From Dicyema japonicum (lineage: Eukaryota > Dicyemida > Rhombozoa > Dicyemidae): DNA of 64,000 nt. The translations under genes and the position numbers were made by a program. The notes beneath the pieces were generated by a model, which saw only the letters and a program-made list of their open reading frames with translations, ran no database searches and was not told the origin of the DNA. Positions within the stretch are counted from its first letter, which is position 1. The number at the start of each line of letters is the position of its first letter. The stretch lies in the NCBI GenBank assembly GCA_011109175.1, contig RDEW01000030.1:614094-678093 (forward strand), read 5' to 3'. Shown one piece after another: positions 34,330-46,560 of the stretch.

Positions 34330-34728
34330 TTATTAAACGGTTTCAAGTACTTTTAACCCTTTTCTCAAATTTTTTTCAACTTTCTTTCACGGTACTTGTC
34401 CGTTATCGAACTCGTGCATTTATTTAGTCTTAGGTGATGCTTTCGGCCAACTTTGGCTTGCACTCACAAGCAAGTTGACTCTAACGACACTCGCGAATAA
34501 GTATACCAGGCTACTGCAGGCCTTTCACCTTCTATGTGAGACCTGTTCGACAGTACTTGTCACCTAGCATGCACACTTAATAGTATCGCAAACGCCACAC
34601 GATTCAGCGACGGACTCCCAATTCATTCGCCATTACTACTAGAATCCCTGTTGGTTTCTTTTTGCTTAATGATATGCTTAAGTTCAGCAGGTAATCATAC
34701 CTGACTGAGGCTAGTTATTATCAATTGC
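34330..34728 (-). rRNA. 28S rRNA, 5' fragment (pseudogene)
   Basis: On the minus strand the 28S start ACCTGCTGAACTTAAGCATA is followed by GAAACCAACAGGGATT and later AAGTACCGTGAAAGAAAGTT and TGAAACCGTTTAATAAG. These are standard domain I landmarks in order. Homology ends after about 400 of several thousand nt and runs straight into unrelated sequence at 34320. Confidence 0.85.
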
Positions 34729-34844
34729 TTACATTCAAATACTCAGCAACACTCAAATAGCAAGACATTCTAAAGAAGCGCTCTCTTAAATGCAGTGACT
34801 ATCTATCAAGTCAAATGCACATCTCAGCTACAACTCCACACGTA

Positions 34845-35000
34845 TTCCACTTGCATGTCCAATCAGACACGGTCCACTTTACATGAACCTCAAGTTGAAT
34901 TCAGGATTTCAATGATCATAGGTATCGAAAATCACATTACTTATCGCAATTTTCTACGCCCTTCGTAGATGCAAGAATCAAGTGATCTAACACTACTCCC
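34845..35000 (-). rRNA. 5.8S rRNA
   Basis: Read on the minus strand: AGATCACTTGATTCTTGCATC, GAAGGGCGTAGAAAATTGCGA and TGATCATTGAAATCCTGAAT match the conserved 5.8S order (GGATCACT.GG, GATGAAGAACGCAGC, TCGACACTT position). It is diverged. ITS1 is about 35001-35187 and ITS2 about 34729-34844, both short. Confidence 0.75.
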
Positions 35001-35187
35001 ATCCCATCTCGTACCCAAGCATCAATTTACGGTATACAGTCAGGTGACACCCACATAGGTTACTTTAAACCCAGTAAACAACAACGAAACCCAAATAGTG
35101 ACCATTTACTTACAACCACTAAATTCACTGTACTTATCTGTGCCTAGCTTACCAATAAGCCAACATATAATCGTTTTATCGTCTCAG

Positions 35188-36290
35188 TAATGATACTTCT
35201 GCAGGTTCACTCAAAGAAACCTTGTTATGACTTTTACTTCCTTTAAATGAGTAGGCTCGGGTGTCTATTCGCACCCATAAAAGTGCACGATCCAACAATC
35301 CACCAAATTATTCATCGGTAGTAGCGACGGGTTGTGTGTACAAAGGGCAGAGGACGTAAATTTCAGGCTAATGACCTGCGATTAATAGGAATTCCCTGTG
35401 CAAGAGGAATAATTATACCCCTCGATTCCTGTCACAAAGAAATTTTAAGATTTAGCTTGCTTGCCAAGCGAGACCCACTGCTTTTTTGATTGTAGTGCAC
35501 GTGTAGCCTCGAACGTCTAAGAGCAATCACAGACCTGTTATCGCTGACTTTCAAGTGTTTTAAACACTGATCCCTCTAAGAAGTTGAACGACTAGAATTG
35601 AAAAACTAGTAAGTAAATTTGAGTCTCGTTCGTTATCGGAATTAACCAGACAGATATCTCCACCAACAACCATGCTCCACTACCCACACTATCAAGAAAA
35701 AGCTATCATTCTGTCAATCCTCACTGCGTTAGGCCCGGGTGAGTTTTTCTGTGTTGAGTCAAATTGAACCGCAAACTCCACTCCTGTTATAGCCCTTCCG
35801 TCAATTCCCTAAAGTTTCAGCTTTGCAACCATACTTCCCCCGGAGACAAAAGACTTTGGTTTCCCTGAAGCAACCCCTAATGTAAAAATACTTATTAACG
35901 GAGTACTAGATGGTATTGTTTATAGTTGGAACTACGACGAAATCTAATAGACTTTGATACTCCAACTTTCGTTCTTGATTAATGAAGACATCCTTGGCAA
36001 ATGCTTTCGCTGCTGTTCGTCCTCGAACCATGATTCCCCGTTACCCGTTGTAATCATGGTAAGCATTACCTAACCGTCAACAATTGATGGGGACATTGAT
36101 CTAAATCATTTTGGACATGACAATTTTTTAAGCTGAGAAACAAATATTATGGATTGAGCATGAAAGAATTTACAGTCACCTAATGCATGAGTACCTTCAT
36201 GAAATGAAATACTAGTTTCACCACTTCAATCGTCTGGAGTGAGTCTTACTCCCTAGAATGCGATTTTTGTGAGTGAAACCAAAATTAACA
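35188..36290 (-). rRNA. 18S rRNA with internal deletion (pseudogene)
   Basis: The 3' end (GTGAACCTGCAGAAGTATC) is at 35188. GCGAAAGCATTTGCCAAGGA, GGGAATTGACGGAAGGGC and GGTAACGGGGAATCATGG-type landmarks are present. The block ending GGGGAATCATGGTTCGA, normally near base 400, is joined near 36010-36026 to sequence normally near base 1000. The V4 region and the universal GTGCCAGC-type 530 loop are therefore gone. Two changes hit invariant sites: ACACACCGCCCGTC reads ACACACAACCCGTC, and AAGTCGTAACAAGG reads AAGTCATAACAAGG. It cannot be a functional small-subunit RNA. The first 250 nt or so are poorly matched and its left boundary is approximate. Confidence 0.85.
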
Positions 36291-36793
36291 AAAATTGGAA
36301 CTTACTAAGCAAAACATCGCAAATAACAAAATTATGAATTCAAAATAAATTTTGACAAAGAGCATTCCACTCTCATTTCTTCAAGGATTTCTTGCCAATC
36401 ATAAATGTCCGTAACCCATTCGTTAATTTGGTTACTTTTCTTTCCGAAAAGGGACATAGATATTTCTCCACAAATTTAGGCATGAGTCTTCCAAGAGAAT
36501 GCCCCTTCTATTCTTGGGAGGACACTATAGTTTAGAGTGAGTACTTTCAAAAATATTTAGTTATTTATCCCCGATCTCTTCAAGTGAAGCAGGCCAGTAA
36601 CGAACAGGAAAGTATCAACCAAACTGGACGTTCAAAAAGATCAGTCAGATGTGAGTCAGAACTCGAAAGGAACCAGGATAATGTGAAGAGGACTTTTCCA
36701 AAATAGACATACCCACTATTAATATTTCTAGAAAATCATAAAAGTACTAAATCACAGAATTTATTGCTAAAACTACTAATTTTAAGGGACAAA
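36291..36793. other. No gene recognised
   Basis: Five hundred bases between the rDNA fragment and the 3' end of membrane gene B. The first part may be unrecognisable 18S 5' sequence. Confidence 0.35.
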
Positions 36794-38003
36794 TCAATAT
36801 TTTCTAATATTTATTATTCCATTGGAGGAATATTCTTCAGAATTTTCCGGTGTGTACTCATAGTGGTGGTATGTATTTGGATCATCATCCTTATTTTTCA
36901 CAAAGTAGGTTGCGGGTCCAAACTTACCGACATCATCAATATCGGACCCCAAATAATAGTTCAGCACATTTTCTTTATCAAAATAATGTTCCCATTCATT
37001 TTCTACCACTTTCAAAAACTTTGCAGTGATCTTGTTATTTCCTATCGAATCGATTGTTAATCCCATTGGTAGTTCTGGTGAAAAAGAATCCGTGGGCTGG
37101 TCAGTTTTTCTACTTATTCCCTTCTGTGTGAAAATAAAAAACGGAGAAGATAATAGGCATACAAAAACTAGGTTTATGATATTAATGAAGTACTCAATAA
37201 AGAAGCGAGCTTTGACTTATTTTCTTTCATAAAGTTTTGGGGACATTTTGACGTTACTGGAATATTCCTAACTGTAGGCTTAAACGATGGTCTGTATCTA
37301 TCCTCTTGAACACTTTCAGTAAATTTACGCTAAATATAAAACTTGAGAGTGAATACTTTTGGTGCAGTAAACATTTCTTCCATTCTGGTAGTTGTAGTCG
37401 AAGATTTTGTTTGAACTTTTTCCGTGGTGAACCAATTATTAACTGAAATTTTAGTTACATGCTAATTTATCACATTTACAGGCTTACGGGTTTATTGTCA
37501 TCAAATTTTAGGGTTTCTTTTTTGTAACTTCCTTTTAATTTGACCTGAAATTTTGGTTTACGAGTGACACTCCTTTGACTTTTTGCTCTCAAGATCGATC
37601 TGTCGTGATCTTTGATGGAATTCAGTTTTTCCTCAAAATTCATTTCAGTAACTCGGCGTTGTGTTCTATAATATTCTTCAATACTTTTCCGTCGGTTGTC
37701 AACGGCCTCTTTAAAACTGACTCCATCACTTGGCTGTCTGATAACTCTTTTAACGGTATATAATGAAGATCCTTTGCTAAGTCTGTTAGCTTTGTCACGC
37801 GCCAGCTTTGCCTCCCGTCTTATTGGATGTTGAATACCCTCCATTTTATACTTCACATCACCGTAAACTTTTCCAGCTATGTGTTTTATACTTTTTGACA
37901 AAGATTTGGCAATAGTCCCTGTATCAAATAAGCTTAGATATGATTTTCCATCATCCATCTGACTTTGTTCTTTTTTGCTTGCTTTTGAATTTCTTCTGCG
38001 CAT
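36794..38003 (-). CDS. Type II membrane protein B (paralogue of 27.5 kb gene)
   Basis: Family not recognised. Exon 1 (38003-37488) encodes a basic, helical, presumably cytosolic or nuclear region of about 172 residues (RRRNSKASKKEQ, SIKHIAGKVYGDVKYKMEGI). A 26-nt intron (37462-37487) joins to HVTKISVNNWFTTEKVQTKS and TTTTRMEEM. A 27-nt intron joins to RKFTESVQEDRYRPSFKP. An exon ending KENKSKLASLL joins over another 26-nt intron (37168-37193) to IFVCLLSSPFFIF, making a single membrane helix. The lumenal end (NEWEHYF, DIDDVGKFGPATYFVK, YHHYEY) aligns with protein A. Total is about 375 residues. One exon junction (near 37230) remains uncertain; an ATG there could also start a short signal-peptide form. 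Confidence 0.72.
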
Positions 38004-39635
38004 TTGGTGAGTCCGTAATGTTCGATTATCGTAAAACTCTTATAAATGTAATTTTTATATATCGTTGATTGGAAATAATTTTATTCTGTTTAAGACATAA
38101 GACAAAATTATCTGATTTTAAATAATTTTATTTATAATGCCTAAATATGGATTTTAAATATAAATAACAAATAAATAAATATGGATTAAAATAGAACATC
38201 GTGGTTGATACGTCAGAATTTCCGGATTAGTGTACCGAAATAATAAAGAAATCCAAATTGAACGGCCATCGAGTTGGGACAACATAATTTTGGAATAGGT
38301 GTTTCAAGAATTCAGTTTAGACTCGATGTTCTGAAGGCACTTAATGAAAATGAAGGACAGTGAGCATTTTAACTCTAAACTCTGTTGTATTGCTAATAAC
38401 GAAGAGCACATTATCTTAGAGGAAGATTTTCTATTATGAAAAGAAAACTTAATTCTGGCAATATAAAATTTTCGATTAATAATGTTTGAAAAAATAGTAT
38501 TAATTTTTTGAAATGATTAAAGTTGAAAGTTTTTTAAATTATCATTGAAGGTCACGCCACTTGACAGTTATATTGATCAAAAATTAACTCCAAGTCTTCC
38601 TGAACTTAATATCTGATGCCTGGCGAATTTTATTGGTTAGTGAACGATTTTTTAATTACGAATAATGCTACGGAAGACTTTGTAGAGTTTGCAAGCTCAG
38701 GAGAGGCATGGATTATCGATGCCTGATGAGGAGGAAGATGGCATGGAATCTCAACCTAGGGTAGTCTTTGAATGTGGGGTGTGCAGCGACGTGAACACAG
38801 CAATAGAGGTTGCCTCAAAAAGACAAGATTGAGTCGGACGGGCGTTATAAAATAATTTAAACAACAAAATGTGCAATTTTTTGATTGGAGCTGTCATAAA
38901 AATATAATATAGAGAACTATTGTCTTATAGTCTAGAACCTAGTGTTTACACTGTGGAGTGGATTTTTCTGGACACATAATTTAATTTTCTGGACACATAC
39001 TTTATTTAAGCAAAGAACAGCTATCATGACTAAATTCAACCGCATCCGCTAGCTTTCCAATTAGGGAGTTGATTAATGATCTCTAAATAAATGCCTAGTC
39101 AAAAACTCCTGGGCACGTTTCAGCTCCAGTAATACCAAATCAATCATCCGAGAGAGGTTTTTGTTTCAATATATTGTTCCAAAACTCAAGGCATTGACCA
39201 TCTCCAAATCAGTGTTCATTAACTGTACTACACAGGTTAGTCCACCTGAACGTCTTTTTTGATTCATAAATATGCAATTTCTTTTTCAGAATCTTGATTT
39301 TTCAGCAATCAAAGTAGAAATTCTAGCAATCTCACCTTTTTAGACTTCTTACATCCGAATGAACATAAGACATCCACCGTTTTTGTCCTCTACATTCTTT
39401 CGAATCGTGCTAGGGAAATTATTAACTAGAGAAAGATTTTTTTCTAATTTGGTAATTTTTCAAATGTACTTTCTACAAAATTAATATTTGCTTAGGGTCG
39501 TTTGGATATATTTTGACCACTTTGGCCTGCTCAAATATCATCCATATTCCTCGGCAGAAAAGACTTTAAATTCTCATTAATTACGATATTCATTACAAAA
39601 AGCAATTTTCTATCCAAAATTTTAAAAGGAATCTT
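38004..39635. other. No gene recognised
   Basis: 1.6 kb of AT-rich sequence. Near 38970-39000 a short ACACATACTTTATTTAAGCAAAG echoes the SINE-A tail. I see no host exons or RT motifs. Confidence 0.35.
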
Positions 39636-39639
39636 CTTT

Positions 39640-40060
39640 ATAAGGGGGACAATTGGTCACGAGATAGAGACTGTATTCTCCCAATTTGGAAGTTAATTCT
39701 TCCAGGCATTTTCTTAACACTAAAATTTGATAGTTCTGATACATCATAAGAATTATTCCTCCTAAGACTCTCCATTCAGGGCACAACGTGGTGCTCCTTT
39801 TTAGTTTTAACGGACACAAACAAGGTATGTCCCAGTCTGCCAGAGAGGAATGACTTCAACCATCTCTGAATGCATGGAGGAATACTCATTGTAAACAACG
39901 CTCCGGAAAGTCCTGTAGAAGACTTTAGAAATGTAACTGGAGGCCAGGACAGGGTGGAGTGGCGATTTATGATTTTTGAATCTATCCTCAATAAAGTCAG
40001 TTAACTTGGTTAGATGAGTAGACGTAGAATGCTTGACGCAGAAGCCGTGAGTTAGACAAG
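39640..40060 (-). mobile_element. LINE-J reverse transcriptase fragment
   Basis: The minus strand carries HGFCVKHSTSTHLTKLTDFI, then IPPCIQRWLKSFLSGRLGHT and LFVSVKTKKEHHVVPQ. These are the finger and palm start motifs of Jockey/CR1-type RTs (..HST..L..L.D.., RW..SFLSGR). The catalytic part is lost. A related piece is at 62690-63010. Confidence 0.75.
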
Positions 40061-40325
40061 TTTAAGTGAGGGTATATATAATTGAACTGTATCCCTCGAG
40101 GATTCTTGATGCAGCACAGAGGAAGGAAATTGATTTAAAGGATCCTAAGTCATGCGGTTCCTTGCTAGGTCTGAGAGTTGGGATTATTGTCGATTGTTTC
40201 CAGAGCATAGGCACAAATCCTGAATTCAAAGACGCTTGGTCAATTATTAATGTCAGAAAATGATAGTTAAAGTGCTAACGACTCTAGCGCGATAACGAGT
40301 GTGGATCCCCACGTTAAATTATTCC

Positions 40326-40665
40326 AAAGCATGCTAATAATAATAATAAAAGCCTTTTCACGAGAGCCATAGTATTTATAGCTCCGCATTGGCAGAACAC
40401 ACACTTTATTTAAGTAAAGAACAGATAATTTTAACTAATCGTACAACCAAGGAATGATCTTCACTTCTTTTTCTTGTGTGAGTGTCCTTTCTAGACAATC
40501 CAGTTCCGCAGTGAGTATCCACTGATGACGTCGTCACTCGTCAAAACCCTTTCTGCATCGTTGATGCGTGGAACCTTCCACCAGGTGAACAGCAGCGAGA
40601 TTCGAACCCGTAACCTAAGCCACTTAAGCCCGACACCTAACCACTATGCCACCTAAAGCATGCTA
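40326..40665 (-). mobile_element. SINE-A copy with 11-bp TSD
   Basis: Complete SINE-A in reverse, 40337-40654, flanked by AAAGCATGCTA at 40326-40336 and 40655-40665. It lies 116 bp beyond the GMP synthase stop codon and is one of the least diverged copies. Confidence 0.9.
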
Positions 40666-40780
40666 GTATTCTATAATTTAACGTGTACATTTACAATAAA
40701 ATATTAAAATAAATAAATTAGAAATTAATGATTATTTACGAAAATAAAAAAGTGTTAGAAAATTATTTCATGACAACAAA

Positions 40781-43112
40781 CTATTCCCACTCAGTTGTAC
40801 CAGGTGGTTTACACGTAAGGTCAAGGATTACTCGACTGATTCCTTCAACCTTTTTGATTTCTTCACTCATTTCAAGCAATGCCTAATGTAAGAAATATCC
40901 TAACTTCAAAAAGAATATTTGATGGAATAGCAGCTTTTCCGGTCATAAAATCCCGGGTAATGAACGGGCGGATTACTATTGAATGGCGACTAGGCTGGTC
41001 GGGATTCTCAAAATCAATAGGCAATAGAATCACGGGACATTGAGAAATCTCTCCGAATACATTGAATTTATCCATGATCTGAAATTCGTTAGAATAACTA
41101 CTTTAGTCACAATAAAGTCGCAACATCTCAGCTTTTCCAGAATCGTCCTATTTATGTACGTAGGGAATACTTTTTCAATTTTTGATAATGCAGGCTTGTT
41201 TGAGTCTAACATCAAAGTCACCCTGAAGATAAAATTTCACCAAACCTGTTGACCCCATGACAAAGTTTAGGAATGAGTTTTGACAGGAAGGACAAGGCTG
41301 GCCAATCGACGTTCTTCAGATCTGAGACTTGCAGTACAATTGGATTCTTATAAGATCGCCCGTCTCCCTTATTTATAAATTGAATTGATAATACTTGCAC
41401 TCCCACAGAACGGACTGGAAGAATAAAGTGACTGCGAACAATCTTCGAGTACTCAGCAAGCAATTTTAATGATGGTTTCGACAGGAACTCGTTTATAGTC
41501 GAATACTCAGCCGAGACGTTATTGTGGTCATTCTACGAAAATTTATGACCCCAGTAAACGCTAAAATTCAAAATTGAATCTAGCATGACGACGTCGTGAG
41601 GTGAACAGATGTAAGGCTCACTGGCACAAATTATTCGAATAGACAAGCCGGGACCTGTTCAAATGATATGATATGTACCTGGAAAAGGATGTCTCCTAGC
41701 TGTGGTGCTAGGAATGTTTAAGAGTTCTGCAATTTTCACGACTTCATGTTTGTGTAGATCACATAAAGGTTCGATAATACGACCCTCAAGGATATTTATC
41801 AAATTTGAACCTCTTGTCTTAATTTTCGTATGGCTCCCGTATCATTGTGATGCGTTTTTATGGTGTCTGCCTCATAGGACACATCCCTTGAGGCACTTTC
41901 GATCAAGTCTGGTCTAAGAGTTCCCTGGCAGAGGAGGTACTCATTGTTATCCAATCCTTCAGAATCAAGGTATTCTTCAAAGACCTAAAGAAAACCAACA
42001 GTCTTTACTTTCCTGAACATATCTCCAATGATTTTACGTTTTTCTTCAGGGTCTGTGACGGAAACGAGTGGCCCTACTGTTTTTCCATTAATATTGGTGG
42101 TTCCGTTTAAAAAAACGTCAACACCATTGATAACTGAAAATATTAAGAAATAGCACCTTTGAGTTTGATTCCCAACTTTCTGATTCTGTTGGATATATCT
42201 TCGACCTCTTCATGACGCATAAATCCGTGATCCACAAATAATCCTTGAACTTTATCAGACCCAATCAAATCTTTAAGAAGGCATCCACAAACTGTAGAAT
42301 CCACTCCTCCACTCATGAAAACCTAAAAATAAGTTCTTTTTCTTACAATGACTCGTTTGTCTCCGATTTTGTCTTTGATTGACGTTTTTATGCTCTCCAA
42401 GGTATCAGGAAAACTCAGTGAGGGCTTCAATTTGCAAATATTGACCAAGAAATTATAAAAAATCGTAGATCCGCATGAAGATTCAAAAACCTCAGGATGA
42501 AACTGAACCCCGTATATTTTTTTTGATTTAAGGCTCACTCCTTAAGTTTAATTCATCAAATCTAACCAGCAACCGCAGTTTCCGAAGTGGCAATAACCGA
42601 CAAGGATGGGGCAACTTCTCCCAGAGAATCTCCGTGAGTTAACAGAACCTCTTGCTTAGTGTCCAATCCTCTAAAATGAAATCAATTTAGAAACTCAAAT
42701 AATTCACATGAAGGGTCCAAACTGATCTCGAATACGCCATCTTCTCTGCATCCCTTAGCCTCCACTGATCCCCCAAAAACTTGATTGATCATCTTGAAAA
42801 TAATGTTGCCCATAAACCTGTAGTCCGTAGCAAATTCCCAAAACTGGTATTTTTTGTTCAAAAATATCATCACAGCATTTTGGAGAATTTTCTTCAGTTA
42901 CAGATCCAGGGCCTCCGCTGATAATGATAGCACTAAAATTATCGAAATCCCCACCCGCAATCAAGGCTTTGAATTTTATCAAATGATGAATCTATTGGCA
43001 GCAGAATTGATTTCAAGCCGATGTCCCGAACACTGCTGTCAATCAGCTAAAAATAATTCATGAATTTCACCTTACTGTACTGAGCACCTGCGTCAAGAAT
43101 TGCAACTTTCAT
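40781..43112 (-). CDS. GMPS: GMP synthase (glutamine-hydrolysing)
   Basis: Converts XMP to GMP with glutamine and ATP, the last step of de novo guanine nucleotide synthesis. Start at 43112: [13 protein letters not shown], then a 24-nt intron, then [13 protein letters not shown]. Class I glutaminase: ISGGPGSV, nucleophile Cys in [10 protein letters not shown], and [12 protein letters not shown] with the His/Glu pair. ATP pyrophosphatase: P-loop [13 protein letters not shown], then [10 protein letters not shown]. Dimerisation part: PFPGPGLSIR, where a 24-nt intron splits the PGPG codons, [11 protein letters not shown], and the end [15 protein letters not shown] at 40781. All core motifs are present across about a dozen exons with introns mostly 22-26 nt; length is near the usual 690 residues. 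It contains the long dimerisation insert of the animal type. Confidence 0.95.
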
Positions 43113-44149
43113 TAAAAATTACGCACATAGTTGTTTTAATAGAATAGCGATAAAATTAACAGTTTATGTTAATTATCATTTAATTTAAATGAAATTTGTA
43201 TTTAATCCGATTAGAATCCAATTTTAATTTTCGCGTTGATCATATTCGATCAACAGTCAATCCCCTTAACGGAAGAAATGACCCGTAATCGCGGATACGG
43301 ATTTCTACGGGTCTGTGAGAAGATAGAAGTCCGTTTGGTCTGTCCTTTTCCAAGGCAAAAGAAAGTCGATTGGTTAAGAAGTTCCCTTCCCCATCGGATT
43401 TCTCTGCAGGGATGAGAAGACTCTTTCGTACGGTAGTGGGAACAATGGGAGACCAAAACGTTGGATAGCTCGATTGATTGCAGGAACTGGGATTACCGTT
43501 TTTGTTTTTCTTTCTCGGTGATTCCGAGGTTCTAAATAAATAATAATCAAAATAATCCAGCTGATAGGATGGACAAATTCCAGAAAAGTCCTTTGGAACA
43601 GCTATTCGAATTCCCTACTCTCATTAATCACTTTCGATATCATGGATCCAAGCGATCTTAGAAAAAAGACTGTCTGTCTACCACACCAAAGTTGACCGGT
43701 GTATGGGAGCCAATAGCTGCCGATCTCCTACAATTTACTGAGACCGGGGTTATTTAACTAATATATAATCTCAATTTAACTGCAATAATTTTAGGCAAAA
43801 CTATTAAATTCATGTTATTGCAGTATTCTGCGGTTAATTTTATCAAAATGCGATAATTTTATCAATCTTATCTCAGTTTCATCAGGAGAACTATGCTAGC
43901 TATTATTTTCCCTGCAGTTATAAAATGGAAGAGCGTGCAGTCAGGCTTCAGTCCCTTAACAAGCAATCTTTTTTCTTTTCTCATGGAAATAGAAATTACG
44001 TTTTAAAAGTGTCTTCTTGTTTTAGATAGGCCATGTAGGGCATCCATAACTGATCGTTGGTTATGTATTTTGTTTTTTATGTATTTGATGTGAGTTTATT
44101 GATGAGTTGAAGCGACTTCCATAGTGACCCAGAAGAACCTTTACAAAAT
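43113..44149. repeat. No gene; repeat C at 43536-43757
   Basis: 43265-43335 resembles the unclassified repeat at 110-210. Repeat C (CAGAAAAGTCCTTTGGAACA ... GAGACCGGGGTTATTTAAC) occupies about 43536-43757; its tail recurs at 50920-50950. The remainder is unassigned. Confidence 0.45.
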
Positions 44150-45267
44150 TTAGTTTTTTTGAGAGTAAGATATAGTGTTCCTGACGTGTTTACTAAATGT
44201 CATGAGTGAGTCGAACATGACCCCCAAAATCTTTACACAATTAGAGGTGGGGATAGATATATTATTGTGGACTAGGTGCAGAGTTTGATAATCTTCTATC
44301 GGAGATAAAGTTGTGGAGGACTTTTCAGAGCTTGTCGATAATAAATCAAGTGCTCAGGCTGTTTAGTAAGTTTTGAAGTCGACCAGAGGCTGTCTCAACA
44401 CAATTTTCCTTTGATGTGACAATTACGTCGTCAATATATGCGAGAACTACTGTATCATTGCTGGTATTGGTTAGCTTTAGCTGAGTAAGAGGTTACGGAA
44501 CGTCCAAGTCAAAGATATTCCTGGTCAGAATTTTCCTTGGGACCTTGTCGAACGCTTTTTGAATGTTGACAGAGCATACCAGAGAACATTTTTGGATTTT
44601 GATCGTTTTGTATACCTCCTCTGATGAGAAATCAATTATCGAAACGTCTCTCTTTGATATGAGAGGTTGGAGTTTGGAACTTTTTGTGAGGGATGAAGTC
44701 GACGGAAACGTAGTATTTCATGTTCCTGTTCAGCTTGGTCTTCTCCATCAGGTCATCCGTGGAAATAGTCTGGTCGCTATTGGAAATCGTCAGAGAGTTT
44801 ACCACATTCTCGAGAAATTTTTCTGTTTGGATAAGGGACCCGTCAATCTATTCTAGTTGTCTCCTTTTTTCTTTAGAGTAGAATGTGATCAGCTTGACCA
44901 GGGCTCGGATTCTTTCTCTGGTTTCTTGAGACTGGGTCTGGAGTCCTTTTTAATGGCGAAGAATATTCTTTTGATATTTTTTCTCATCCCCTCCAGGACT
45001 ACTTTGTTGAAAAGTTGTACGGCGTTGTCGAAGGACCTGAAATTTTGATACTGAAGCCGGAGAACTTTCTCCACTCTACATTCTTGTAGTCCGTTTAAAG
45101 TGCGCCTCTTCTTACAATGGGCGCTTTTCCTGTTATCGTAATGAGTGTAGGGTTGTGATCACTATTCATATCGTAATGCACCGACCAATTGGCGAGTAAG
45201 GAAAGCGTAAGGTCTGGGAAGGACGTCCTGTTGTTGGATGTGTAAGGCGTTTTGGTATTGCATAGGG
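44150..45267 (-). mobile_element. LINE-K: RT and end of endonuclease (left half)
   Basis: The minus strand reads, from the right: endonuclease end TPYTSNNRTSFPDLTLSLLA and MNSDHNPTLITITG (catalytic SDHNP), linker LQYQNFRSFDNAVQLFNK, then RT piece CSVNIQKAFDKVPRKILTRN near 44540. The right half of the endonuclease lies beyond the hAT insertion at 47406-47660. Several stops are present. Confidence 0.8.
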
Positions 45268-45591
45268 CAGTGGTTCCCAACCTTAAAGTGCTCGCGGAAC
45301 CCTTTTAGGCTAATATATTTTTTGCTGAACCCTTCCAATTTAATTATAACAATTTTCACTTCAAACATAATCGTAATAACCAAAAACAATTTTAATGTGA
45401 ACATTGAGAAAACTTTTTATTATAGCATAGTTGTGTAACGTTAGGAGTTACTGATGACAACTGTATCCTCATATCAGCGGAAGCATTGAGTTTATTTCTA
45501 TATTTTGTTTTGGTAGATGTATATATTGAAAACCCCGACTCGCATAAGTAAGTCGTTGGAAAAAATAGTAGTTTACTTATAGCCTTTTCTG

Positions 45592-45930
45592 ATTAGCCGC
45601 GTGGCGCCATGTGGTGTTGCGTGGTTAATTGGTTGAAGTTTTCTGCTTTCTTGTATGTTCCTCCTGTCTCTTCCCATTAGAGTGGCATCATGTGATCCAC
45701 CTGTCTAGGTGACGCCCAGTGCCAGGCCGGCACGAAAAAGGATCATTTGCTCTCCCCCACTCCACTGGAGGAGTTTCCACAACTGCATGTAATGGACGTC
45801 TTACCTTTTATGCTGATTCCGGATGGACTTCATTTCTGTAGAAGTGGAAACTGGATACACTTAATTAGTTGTTTACTTTAACTTCTTTCTCGTGTATCCG
45901 GGGTTAATAAATAAATAATAAATAGCTTTT
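45592..45930 (+). mobile_element. SINE-B copy inside hAT
   Basis: Head GCCGCGTGGCGCCATGTGGT, body GGCATCATGTGATCCACCTG and AGTGCCAGGCCGGCACG, tail TGTATCCGGGGTTAATAAAT. It is the longest SINE-B of this subfamily in the window. Confidence 0.7.
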
Positions 45931-45986
45931 TCTGAGATTTCATGATATTTGAAATGTATGCTCTCCAAGAATTAAAAAGGGATTCT

Positions 45987-46560
45987 TTATATATCTGATT
46001 TGACGTTGATTCTGATGTCAATAAGATGTCCACATTCAATTGATGTTAGATTTGCTGGTATTACTTTAACTTTGAATGGATTTTGAACCCAACCGTCATC
46101 AAATTTATCCGGAAATATTTTCTCAATGTTATCATCCAAAATTACAAATGATTCCTTAATTTCCTTGAGTACTGTGTCGTCCAATGAGCATTTTGATTCA
46201 TAAATTTATTCAATTTTTCATAAATTGAAACAAAATGTGCAAATCTCTGTAAACAAAGGTTGTTTTCCAAATTTTTGTAAATTGGAAAATTTCATTTCTT
46301 GAGAAACACAACAAGTAGTTTCGAATCCGAACAAACGTTGCAATACTCTTCCACGTGACAACCATCTTACTTCTGTATGGGTGATCTCTTTTTTAACGTG
46401 GTTTTATAAGATTTTCGGCAATTATATGCGGCTCTCCACAACGTGCTACAAGATAACACGCCTGTTTAATTAAATAATTCTATACTTCATAAGATGCTCT
46501 GGTCCATTTTAAGTTGTCGTCTGCTTGTAGATGCATTCAATTTGTTTTGAAAAAAGGAAA
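45987..46560 (-). pseudogene. hAT transposase remnant
   Basis: From the right, the minus strand has a THTEVRWLSRGRVLQRLF motif (the conserved RWLSRG of hAT transposases), then KEIKESFVILDDNIEKIFPD and DGWVQNPFKV with a final LIDIRINVKSD, the usual C-terminal end. Stops interrupt the frame and the N-terminal BED finger is missing. It supplies independent support that the surrounding TIR element is hAT. Confidence 0.75.

Noticed and set aside
35188-36290. Functional 18S rRNA gene
   Set aside because: It lacks V4 and the 530 loop and has changes in invariant sites.
38004-39635. Host gene in the gap left of membrane gene B
   Set aside because: I tried short-intron joining around several ATGs and found no run of plausible exons.
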